From positions 1 through 64,000 of the forward strand of contig CAWFUR010000012.1 of the NCBI GenBank assembly GCA_963819115.1: a stretch of DNA of 64,000 nt, in the 5' to 3' direction. Origin of the DNA: JACVRW01 sp963819115. Lineage in GTDB: Bacteria; Actinomycetota; Thermoleophilia; Solirubrobacterales; Thermoleophilaceae. Both the position numbers and the translations under genes were made by a program. The notes beneath the pieces were generated by a model that saw only the letters and a program-made list of their open reading frames with translations, did not search any database and was not told where the DNA came from. Shown piece by piece: positions 24,199 to 30,513 of this stretch (its first letter is position 1; the number at the start of each line of letters is the position of its first letter).

Positions 24199-24786
24199 AT
24201 GTCCCCGGTGCCCGAGATCCGACAGGCCCTGAAGCTGCTGGTGGTGGCTGATGAGGAGCCGCCCGCCGGCGCGGCCGAGCTGGTGAGCGCGAACCGCCCC
24301 GACGCGGTGGTCACGCTGGGCGACCTGCCCGCGGACTGGCTGCTCGGACTCTCGGGCACCGGCGTCCCGCTCATGGGCGTGCACGGGAATCACGACGGCG
24401 AGGGCGACCTCGAAGCCGCCGGCATCGGCGATCTCCACCTGCAGCGGCGGGAGCTCGCTGGGTGGAGCTTCACCGGCTTCGAGGGCTCGCCCCGCTACTC
24501 GGGCGGGCGCTTCGAGTACGACCAGGAGGAGGCGCGCGAGCTTGTGCGGCGCCTTCCGAGCGCCGACGTGCTGGTCTCCCACTCCCCGCCCGCGGGGGTG
24601 AACGACGATCCCGCCGATTCGGTGCACTCGGGGTTCGCGGGGCTGAGGGAGTGGGTGGACGAACACCAGCCGCTCCGGATCCTGCACGGCCACACCACCC
24701 CGGACCCGCGCACCCGTACGGGACGGGTGGGCGACACCCGGGTCATCTGGGTGCGGGGGGCCAGGGTGGTGATCCTCGAGGATTGA
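24199..24786 (+). CDS. Calcineurin-like metallophosphoesterase with an altered first motif
   Basis: About 195 residues from the ATG at 24199; a GTG at 24175 is possible. The GD motif (VTLGDLPADW), GNHD motif (GVHGNHDGEGDL), the His of VSHSPP and the final GHT (ILHGHTTPD) are all present. The first motif, usually DxH, reads VVADEEPP, so the metal-ligand His is replaced by Glu. Activity may be changed or reduced. Its size and domain match small YfcE-like phosphodiesterases. The gene ends one base before the convergent DedA gene's stop. Confidence 0.75.
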   Translation: MSPVPEIRQALKLLVVADEEPPAGAAELVSANRPDAVVTLGDLPADWLLGLSGTGVPLMGVHGNHDGEGDLEAAGIGDLHLQRRELAGWSFTGFEGSPRYSGGRFEYDQEEARELVRRLPSADVLVSHSPPAGVNDDPADSVHSGFAGLREWVDEHQPLRILHGHTTPDPRTRTGRVGDTRVIWVRGARVVILED

Positions 24787-24787
24787 G

Positions 24788-25312
24788 TTAGTGGGAACGC
24801 CGCCGGTGGACCGCAACGTAGAGCACCAACAGGGCGGCGCCGATGGCCACGGCCGCGCCGATCCCGACCTTCTCCACGACCTTTGCCGCGGCCTCCCCGC
24901 CGAAGTACCCGAGCAGCCCGAACCAGGTCGCCCAGACGATGGCCCCGAGGGCATTCCAGAGAAGGAAGCTCCGCCAGGGCATGGTGGTCATTCCCGCCAG
25001 CCAGGCCGCCCAGATGCGCAGCCCGGCGATCCATCGGCCGAAGAACACCGCCTTCGGCCCGTGACGTGAGAACAGGTCGTCTCCGCGACGCAGCATCTCG
25101 AGTCGCCGCTCATGGGTGCGGCCCGGTCGCTCGAGCACCCGCCGCCCGTACCGCGCCCCCAGCGCGTAGCCGATGTTGTCCCCGATGATGGCCGCGGCGG
25201 CGGCGATCGGTATCACCAGCTCGATCGCGAGCTTGCCCTGCGAGGCCAGCACGGACGAGGTGATCAGCGCGGTCTCGCCGGGCACCGGCACGCCGCTGGC
25301 CTCGATCCCCAC
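24788..25312 (-). CDS. DedA-family membrane protein, start unclear
   Basis: From the GTG at 25312 the protein has 174 residues, but it then starts in the middle of the usual first conserved helix. The same frame continues upstream to the stop of the previous gene (25388) and reads a typical DedA N-terminus: LLIGALIHVPSRLG, then YLALALFVGIEASGVPVPGE. No ATG, GTG or TTG occurs in that part; CTG at 25375 or 25372 is the best candidate. DedA proteins are half-transporter membrane proteins linked to polyprenyl-phosphate or lipid flipping. Seen motifs include the acidic GIEASGVPVPGE, the FGRW-IAGLR segment and the re-entrant helix pattern. It follows the hydrolase gene by about 12 bases. Confidence 0.75.
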   Translation of the reverse strand: MGIEASGVPVPGETALITSSVLASQGKLAIELVIPIAAAAAIIGDNIGYALGARYGRRVLERPGRTHERRLEMLRRGDDLFSRHGPKAVFFGRWIAGLRIWAAWLAGMTTMPWRSFLLWNALGAIVWATWFGLLGYFGGEAAAKVVEKVGIGAAVAIGAALLVLYVAVHRRRSH

Positions 25313-25387
25313 GAACAGCGCCAGGGCCAGATAGCCCAGGCGGCTGGGTACATGGATCAGGGCGCCGATCAGCAGGCGGCGAGGATC

Positions 25388-26044
25388 TCAGTTGGCGCGG
25401 ATCACCGGCGCGCGCGGCGCGGCGCTCAGCACCTCGGGCAGCCAGTCGCGCACGGCGGCGGCCACCGCCTCCACGTCCTTCCTCAGGCTGTGGTCGCCCG
25501 GCACGGTCGCGACCGTGCGGCGGGCCGAGGGTGGAGGCATCCCAAATCGGTCGCTCTCTCCCTGCACCACCAGCACCGGCACGGCCACGTCATCCAGCTC
25601 CGTCAGCCGGCTCGGGGCCGGTGCCGATCCCGACCTGCGCGGAGGCACCAGGGGAAAGGCCAGGCACAGCACCGCCACGGCTTCGCACGCCTCCGCGGTG
25701 TGACATGCAACGCGCGCGCCGAGGGACCTCCCACCGGTCACGAGCTCCATCCCGCTGAGCTCGCCCGCCCGCAGCTGCTGGACCACCGACGTCCACGCGG
25801 CGTCGAGCTGCCGGGCGGGAGCGGGCGCACGCCGCCCGGCCACGCGGTAGGGCTGCTCCACGAGCGCAACGCTCACCCCGTCCGCCACGGCCAGGCCGGC
25901 CACCGCCACAAGATCGGGAGCACTCACCCCACCGCCGGCCCCGTGACCGAGGACCAGCGCGGCGCGTGCGTCCTTCGCCCGCTGCAGGTGGGCGCGCGCC
26001 GTGCCGTGCGGGGTGTCGAGCTTCACGGTCTTCACGCGAGTCAC
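25388..26044 (-). CDS. Alpha/beta hydrolase of the KANL3/Tex30-like type
   Basis: About 218 residues from the GTG at 26044 (VTRVKTVKLDTPHGTARA); GTG at 26035 is an alternative and the longer open frame is Arg/Pro-rich shadow. Motifs: oxyanion GHGAGGG, nucleophile elbow GGRSLGARVA, the acid in VVQGESDRFG and His in PGDHSLRK. The lid is small. These are dienelactone-hydrolase-like esterases of unknown substrate. The gene is followed immediately by the DedA gene on the same strand. Confidence 0.75.
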   Translation of the reverse strand: MTRVKTVKLDTPHGTARAHLQRAKDARAALVLGHGAGGGVSAPDLVAVAGLAVADGVSVALVEQPYRVAGRRAPAPARQLDAAWTSVVQQLRAGELSGMELVTGGRSLGARVACHTAEACEAVAVLCLAFPLVPPRRSGSAPAPSRLTELDDVAVPVLVVQGESDRFGMPPPSARRTVATVPGDHSLRKDVEAVAAAVRDWLPEVLSAAPRAPVIRAN

Positions 26045-26115
26045 GCTGCCAGAGCCATTCCCAGTTCCCGGGCCAGCCACACGCCGGGCAGTATGGCGTT
26101 CGGGCTGGTTGCCGC

Positions 26116-26319
26116 TTAGGGGAGCGGCTCGCTGCAGTGCATGTGCCGGAGCTTCTCGAGCACCTCCGGGCGTTCGTCGTGGGAGCGCTCGTAGATCTCC
26201 ACGGCGGCCAGCTCGACCTGCGACAGGAACGCGAGTCGCGCGCGCACGCCGGGGACGTCCAGGCCGTCGTAGCCCGGAATCGGAACCTCCCGGCCGGGGC
26301 GCTGGCGCGCCCAGTTCAC
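26116..26319 (-). CDS. Small helical protein at the end of a chain of overlapping genes
   Basis: 67 residues from the GTG at 26319, which overlaps the stop of the preceding small gene (GTGA). After VPIPGYDGLDVP comes a helical stretch (ARLAFLSQVELAAVEIYE, then ERPEVLEKLRHMHCSEPLP). The pattern of P-x-Y-D-x-L, a short helix, then an acidic/aromatic helix is common in small actinobacterial proteins of unknown function. Real coding is supported by the coupled start and amphipathic helices. Confidence 0.6.
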   Translation of the reverse strand: MNWARQRPGREVPIPGYDGLDVPGVRARLAFLSQVELAAVEIYERSHDERPEVLEKLRHMHCSEPLP

Positions 26320-26498
26320 CGGCGGTCCCCACGCGGTTGCCGCGGCGGCGGGAGCACTGAGCCCACGTGGGTGAGCCGTGCCGGGACCACATGTCTCGGC
26401 CTGGACGGGCGGTTCACCACATGGTCGATGAACAGCACCAACTGCACGGGCACCGCCAGCAGGGCCCACGCCCTGCGCTCGGCGGCCCCGCGGCTCAT
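26316..26498 (-). CDS. 60-residue protein with one hydrophobic segment
   Basis: The ATG at 26498 overlaps the stop of the zinc-binding protein gene (ATGA), and its own stop overlaps the next start (GTGA). Residues about 9-28 (RAWALLAVPVQLVLFIDHVV) could form one membrane span. The rest is Pro/Arg-rich. No family is recognised; the evidence is mainly the precise overlaps at both ends. Confidence 0.4.
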   Translation of the reverse strand: MSRGAAERRAWALLAVPVQLVLFIDHVVNRPSRPRHVVPARLTHVGSVLPPPRQPRGDRR

Positions 26499-27091
26499 GC
26501 ACGCCACCCGCGCCTGAGGGCGCAGGCCGGGTGGTAGAGCTCGCCGCCTCGGTGGATCCCATCCTCGTCGCCAGAGACGGCGATGTCGCATACGGGGCAG
26601 CGAGGACGGTCGTGTGCACCCGGGGCGTCGTGCCACTGCACGTTCAGCAGCTCGATGCCCTCGGCCGGCACGCTCTCGAACCTGGCCGGCGACCCCCCGC
26701 CGCCGCGCATGTGGCGCAGGCGCGGGGGGCCGGCGGACCCAGGACCCGTGATCCCTCCAATCGCGCTCCCGCGCCCTGTCCTACGGGCGCGCTTCAGGGC
26801 TTCCCCGGACTCCGTCTCGACGATGGTGAAGTGCTCGTGCTCCTCGATCAGCCCCTCGCGCTCGGGGTTCTCGTGGTTGTGGGCCACGGCGAAGTGGGTA
26901 TCCACGGCCCGCACCGCCTCGTACTCCGAGTCGGTGAGCAGGATCGCGCAAGAGCAGTTCCGGTCGCCGCACTCGCATCGGAATGAGCCCAGGCGGCCGG
27001 CCGGGGCGCCGGCCTTGGCCCGCGCCGCGAACTCGTTGGCCACGCGCGAGCGCACCTGGATCTCGGACTCCCGGTCCCGCCAGCTAGACAT
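26495..27091 (-). CDS. Protein with two cysteine-rich, probably zinc-binding, sites
   Basis: 198 residues. The N-terminal part (about 36-90) has FRCECGDRNCSCAILLTDSE, then YEAVRAVDTHFAV with His-rich AHNHENPE and EEHEHFTIVE. This Cys-rich block plus aligned LTxxEYExVR is a pattern I know from small actinobacterial proteins of unknown role. The C-terminal part (about 163-190) has PRCPVCDIAVSGDEDGIHRG followed by ELYHPAC, a second zinc-ribbon-like site. It starts inside the end of the STAS gene (8-base overlap), so it may share its transcript. Function unknown. Confidence 0.65.
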   Translation of the reverse strand: MSSWRDRESEIQVRSRVANEFAARAKAGAPAGRLGSFRCECGDRNCSCAILLTDSEYEAVRAVDTHFAVAHNHENPEREGLIEEHEHFTIVETESGEALKRARRTGRGSAIGGITGPGSAGPPRLRHMRGGGGSPARFESVPAEGIELLNVQWHDAPGAHDRPRCPVCDIAVSGDEDGIHRGGELYHPACALRRGWRA

Positions 27092-27452
27092 GGACGCCCG
27101 TCACGGCGTCCATGGCCGCGTCCAGTGACGGATAGATCGCGAATCGCTTGTCGAGGCCGGTGAGCTCGAATATCTGAAGGACGGCGGGTGTGGACAACAC
27201 GAGGGCCAACGCCCGGTTGGAACGCGCCAGGCGGGCCCTGGTGTCCACGAGAGCCCGCAGTCCCCCGGCGTCGAAGAAGCTGCATCGCGTCAGGTCGACG
27301 ATCACCTCACCTGTGCGGTCCTCGGCGGCGCGCTCGAGCGTGCGCTCGAGGCCGCCCACGGTCGCGAGATCCACCTCCCCGGTGACGGACACCACGGGAG
27401 TTCCACCGCCGAGTTGCTCGGTCGACGAAACGAAACCGGCGGGCGTTGCCAC
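27084..27452 (-). CDS. STAS-domain (anti-sigma antagonist-like) protein without the phosphorylatable Ser
   Basis: 122 residues from the GTG at 27452, preceded by AGGAGG; the longer frame upstream lacks coding character. The whole protein is one STAS domain: VVSVTGEVDLATVGGLERTL, then VIVDLTRCSFFDAGGLRALV. In SpoIIAA/RsbV proteins the loop reads D-S-S/T-G-L and the second residue is phosphorylated by the anti-sigma kinase. Here it is D-A-G-G-L, so the usual site is absent. It may act constitutively or through another partner. An RsbW-like kinase is encoded at 41338. The following zinc-binding gene overlaps by 8 bases. Confidence 0.82.
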   Translation of the reverse strand: MATPAGFVSSTEQLGGGTPVVSVTGEVDLATVGGLERTLERAAEDRTGEVIVDLTRCSFFDAGGLRALVDTRARLARSNRALALVLSTPAVLQIFELTGLDKRFAIYPSLDAAMDAVTGVHV

Positions 27453-27639
27453 GTTCGACCTCCTGCGTCTCGGGACACTTGCTGCCGGCCCGAGGGGTGG
27501 GAGCCGGCGGGTCTCCGACCGATCGCTGAGGTCGAGGTCGCCACGACCGAGGTGCTTGGATCGCGGCGCCTTCGAGGGTACCATCGCAGGGCCCCGGAAG
27601 CGACTGAACACTTGGGAGTTTGCGGCGACTGGTCCGCTC

Positions 27640-28293
27640 ATGAGCTCTGAAGCGCACGAACCGCTTCGCGTCCTGATCGCGAACGAGCGGAACGAACGTC
27701 TCCAGCTGACCACCGGCCTGGTGGCCGCGATGGGACATCACGTGATCGCCCGCAGCCTCGAGGTGTCCGAGGTGGCGACCGCGACCGCCGAGGCGATGCC
27801 CGACGTGGCCCTCGTCGGTTTGGGGGAAAGCTCCGAGCACGCGCTCGAGCTGATCTCGCAGATCGTCCAGGAGGCGGCCTGTCCGGTGATCGCCATTCTC
27901 GAGACCAAGGACGCGGACTTCGTGAACGAGGCCGCCAAACGCGGGATCTTCGCCTACGTGACCGATGGCGATCCCGAGGAGCTTCAGGGCGCGGTGGACA
28001 TCGTCCTGCGCCGCTTCGCGGAGTTCCACCGCCTGGAGGGGGCGCTCGGCCGGCGGGCGCTCACCGAGCGGGCCAAGGGGATCATGATGGAGCGTTATTC
28101 GCTCGACGAGCGCGAGGCCTTCGAGCTGCTCCGCGCCCATTCCCGGCGAACGGGCAGAAAGCTGGTCGACGTGGCCGAGGCCGTGACCACCAGCCACCTG
28201 CTGCTCACGATGGAGCCGTCCACGAAGACCGCGAGCGGACCGGACGGCGACGGTCGCGCTGAGGAGCTTCCCGTTGCCGAGCCGAGCGACTGA
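27640..28293 (+). CDS. ANTAR-domain response regulator with degenerate receiver
   Basis: 217 residues from the ATG at 27640. Residues about 8-125 are receiver-like (LRVLIANERNERLQLTTGLV, with acidic RNER replacing the usual DD pair). The position of the phosphoacceptor Asp reads ALVGLGES (Gly). Residues about 140-195 are an ANTAR RNA-binding domain (ALTERAKGIMMERYSLDERE, AFELLRAHSRRTGRKLVDVA). ANTAR proteins bind tandem stem-loops in mRNA leaders and prevent termination. With the Asp missing, output is probably controlled by binding or dimerisation rather than phosphorylation. RNA targets are not identified here. Confidence 0.85.
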   Translation: MSSEAHEPLRVLIANERNERLQLTTGLVAAMGHHVIARSLEVSEVATATAEAMPDVALVGLGESSEHALELISQIVQEAACPVIAILETKDADFVNEAAKRGIFAYVTDGDPEELQGAVDIVLRRFAEFHRLEGALGRRALTERAKGIMMERYSLDEREAFELLRAHSRRTGRKLVDVAEAVTTSHLLLTMEPSTKTASGPDGDGRAEELPVAEPSD

Positions 28294-28308
28294 CCCGACT
28301 GGGCGGCG

Positions 28309-28554
28309 TCAGTCGTCCTCGCGCTGCTGAGTCACGAAGGTCAGAAGGCTCTCGTGGTCCTCGGCGCACGCGGGGCACCCCTCGAGATGGGCCCGCATTC
28401 CCGGTACCCCGGCATCGGCGTCGGCGCCGCCGAGCTCCAGCTCGACGTACAGGTCCAGCTGCTCGAAGCACTCCTCGCAGGTCAGCTCCGGCCCCGGAGG
28501 TCCGACGAGCCTCGCGAGGATGCGTGACCGCCCGTCTCTGCTTGACCTGGTCAT
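28309..28554 (-). CDS. Zinc-binding anti-sigma factor (zf-HC2 type), cytoplasmic
   Basis: 81 residues. It carries the ZAS signature His-x3-Cys-x2-Cys (HLEGCPAC, about 54-61) after an upstream CEECFEQLDLYVELELGG helix that contributes a further Cys. No membrane segment is present, so it is a soluble RsrA-like anti-sigma factor that could sense oxidation through zinc loss. Its start overlaps the stop of the sigma-factor gene by 4 bases, which makes that sigma factor the obvious partner. Confidence 0.82.
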   Translation of the reverse strand: MTRSSRDGRSRILARLVGPPGPELTCEECFEQLDLYVELELGGADADAGVPGMRAHLEGCPACAEDHESLLTFVTQQREDD

Positions 28555-29264
28555 GACGATGGAGCCTCCGGTCGTCCGTCCGCGAGTCCGCGGGCGACGA
28601 GTGCGGCGCGAAGCTTGTGCCGCGCGTCGTGGATGGTCTTGTACAGGGCACCGCGGGTGGTGTTCAGGCGCTCGGCGAGAACGTCGATGGGCACGTCGCC
28701 GAGCGTGACTGCGAGAAGGACCTCGCGCTGGTGCGCGCTCAGCTTCTTATCGATCGCGTCGCGCAGCGCCGAGAACACCTCCGTCGTCTCGGCGTCCTCA
28801 TGGGGGGAGGACCCGAGACCGGGCATGAGCTCCCAGCTCTCGGGCTCCAGTGGAACCTCCCGCCCCTGCCAGGCCCGGCGCCGCACCTTGACCCCCGCCT
28901 CCAGCAGGGCGAACTTGTAGGCCCAGGTGGTGAAGTGGCTGTCGCCGCGGAAGTCGCCGAGCTTTCGTAGAACCGCCACCAGTGCGTCGTCGGCGCTCTG
29001 GTGAGCGAGATCGTCGTGGTCGTCGCCGCGCAGGTGGGGGAACGACGCACGGCGGCGATTCACCTCGAAGCGCGCTCCTTTGAGCAACAGGGCGTGCAGT
29101 GCCGCGATCGCAGCGTCGCGGTGCGGGCTGTCCGGGCTGAGCCCGCTGAGCCATGCCGCCGAGTCGGAGCGGGGTCCGAGAGCCTCGGCTGGGGGGATGC
29201 CGGATGCGAACACCGTGTTCCCGGAGAAGCTAACCGAGGGCTCCGCGGTATCAGCTGTGATCAC
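28551..29264 (-). CDS. ECF-type RNA polymerase sigma factor
   Basis: 237 residues with an N-terminal extension of about 60. Region 2 follows (ADDALVAVLRKLGDFRGDSH, then FTTWAYKFALLEAGVKVRRR), where FTTWAYK is the region 2.3/2.4 signature. A linker with WELMPGLGSS and acidic residues leads to region 4 (LSAHQREVLLAVTLGDVPID, then VLAERLNTTRGALYKTIHDA) with a helix-turn-helix. It is coupled to a zinc anti-sigma factor gene. The intergenic region with the divergent membrane-protein gene holds an inverted repeat containing GGGTAA on both strands. Confidence 0.85.
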   Translation of the reverse strand: MITADTAEPSVSFSGNTVFASGIPPAEALGPRSDSAAWLSGLSPDSPHRDAAIAALHALLLKGARFEVNRRRASFPHLRGDDHDDLAHQSADDALVAVLRKLGDFRGDSHFTTWAYKFALLEAGVKVRRRAWQGREVPLEPESWELMPGLGSSPHEDAETTEVFSALRDAIDKKLSAHQREVLLAVTLGDVPIDVLAERLNTTRGALYKTIHDARHKLRAALVARGLADGRPEAPSS

Positions 29265-29292
29265 ACTTCCTTTGCGATGCGGGCGCTCCGTT

Positions 29293-29322
29293 TCTTACCC
29301 GGGATCCCGCCGGCGGGTAAGA
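29293..29322. promoter_or_regulatory. 9-bp inverted repeat between divergent sigma-factor and membrane-protein genes
   Basis: TCTTACCCG (29293-29301) and CGGGTAAGA (29314-29322) are perfect inverted copies separated by 12 bases. On each strand the outward arm contains GGGTAA, which resembles the -10 element of SigB/SigF-type stress promoters, and GTTT or GTCT lies upstream on the corresponding strand. It could be an operator or a pair of divergent promoters. The same CGGGTAAGA occurs upstream of the RsbW-like gene near 41770. Confidence 0.4.
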
Positions 29323-29350
29323 CGGGGGCGCCCGCGGACGCCAAGCAGGT

Positions 29351-29833
29351 ATGACCACTTCAACACCTCAGGCATCGGCAACCGGCTTCGACCACGTCGC
29401 GGCGACCAACCGGGGGATGCAGACAGCCGCGCGATCCGACTGGCGAGATCCGCGCTTCCAGGCGTACGCCCTGATGCGGCTCGCGTTCACCGTCGCGCCG
29501 ATCGCGTTCGGTCTCGACAAGTTCTTCAACGTGATGGTGGACTGGCCGGTGTACCTCGCGCCCTGGATCAACGACATCGTGCCCGGTACCGGCCAGCAGT
29601 TCATGCACTTCGTGGGCGTGACCGAGATCGCCGCCGGGCTGATGGTCGTGATCAAGCCGCGCTACGGGGCCTACGTGGTGGCGGCGTGGCTCGGCGGGAT
29701 CATCCTGAACCTGCTCACCTACTCCGGGTACTACGACATCGCGCTGCGCGACTTCGGCCTGATGCTGGGCGCCCTCACCCTGGCGCGGCTCGCGTCCGTG
29801 TACGACCCGCCGCTGCGCATCGGCCGCACCTGA
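29351..29833 (+). CDS. DoxX-like small membrane protein
   Basis: 160 residues with four predicted spans: AYALMRLAFTVAPIAFGLDK, the FMHFVGVTEIAAGLMVV region, YVVAAWLGGIILNLLTYSG, and DFGLMLGALTLARLASVY. The layout of four helices with conserved FGLDKFFN after the first helix and GxxEIAAG in the second fits the DoxX/DUF417-like superfamily, whose members are often redox-related or oxidative-stress membrane proteins. It is divergent from the sigma factor/anti-sigma pair, sharing the inverted repeat region. It may be a target of that sigma factor. Confidence 0.7.
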   Translation: MTTSTPQASATGFDHVAATNRGMQTAARSDWRDPRFQAYALMRLAFTVAPIAFGLDKFFNVMVDWPVYLAPWINDIVPGTGQQFMHFVGVTEIAAGLMVVIKPRYGAYVVAAWLGGIILNLLTYSGYYDIALRDFGLMLGALTLARLASVYDPPLRIGRT

Positions 29834-29846
29834 GAGCATCGTCCCG

Positions 29847-30233
29847 GTGGAGCACGCACCGCACAATGCGATGACGGAAGCCGGGGAGATCGAGCGGTTC
29901 CGCGACCGCTGCACCGAGCTGATGGGGGCATTGCTCGACGAGCTGTCGCGGACGCCCGGCGCCGCCCGCACGTTTCCCGAGGTGGAGGCGGCGCTGGGCT
30001 GGCCCCGCCGGCGTATCGCCTCGGTCCTGGGTGGGGTCTCGCACATGCGCCACACCGAGTTCGGCGGGCGCCGGCCCTACCGCTTCCTCGGCGCGCGCGA
30101 GTCGCACTCGGGTCGCTGGGAGATCTGGGCGGACGCGGATCAGGCCGAGGCCCTGCGCTGCGCACCAGCGGACGCGCCTATCAGCGCGCCTCGTAGTGGA
30201 CCCGTCCGGCGTCGTCGAGCTGTCGAACGGTGA
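29847..30233 (+). CDS. Small protein with possible winged-helix fold, function unknown
   Basis: 128 residues from the GTG at 29847 (the ATG at 29871 is an alternative). The helical opening IERFRDRCTELMGALLDELS, then RTFPEVEAALGWPRRRIAS and the strand pair HTEFGGRRPYRFLGARES followed by GRWEIWAD look like a small DNA-binding or wing-containing domain. The C-terminal 30 residues are Pro/Arg-rich and overlap the convergent lipoprotein gene by 53 bases, so the true stop may be less conserved. No family recognised. Confidence 0.5.
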   Translation: MEHAPHNAMTEAGEIERFRDRCTELMGALLDELSRTPGAARTFPEVEAALGWPRRRIASVLGGVSHMRHTEFGGRRPYRFLGARESHSGRWEIWADADQAEALRCAPADAPISAPRSGPVRRRRAVER

Positions 30234-30513
30234 AGCGGGCACTGCCACCCTTGACGATGGCGGTGCACGAGAACGTCAGGCCCTTCTTCTGTCGTACTCC
30301 GGAGGGGCAGCTGACGGTGGTGTGCGTGTTGCGCTGAGTGAGGCTGCTGCGCTCGATCGCCCGCTCGACCTTCTCCGTGTCAAGGATCGTCGTTGATCTC
30401 GACTGTCCGCAGGCACTGGCGGCCAGTCCCGCCGCCACCAGAGCGGCCGCGATCGCCAGGCGAATGGGCAGCCGGTTGGGCACCTGGCGCCTGGGTCTCA
30501 TCACCGGCGCCAT
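30181..30513 (-). CDS. DUF4333-family lipoprotein
   Basis: 110 residues. A signal peptide with lipobox (LAASAC, Cys about 35) is followed by the DUF4333 pattern: ILDTEKVERAIERSSLTQR, a VSCPSGVRQKKGLTFSC block and RFTVRQLDDAGRVHYEAR. The two Cys in this block are typical. DUF4333 is common in Actinobacteria and its function is unknown. The gene begins directly after the stop of the collagen-like gene. Confidence 0.75.
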   Translation of the reverse strand: MAPVMRPRRQVPNRLPIRLAIAAALVAAGLAASACGQSRSTTILDTEKVERAIERSSLTQRNTHTTVSCPSGVRQKKGLTFSCTAIVKGGSARFTVRQLDDAGRVHYEAR

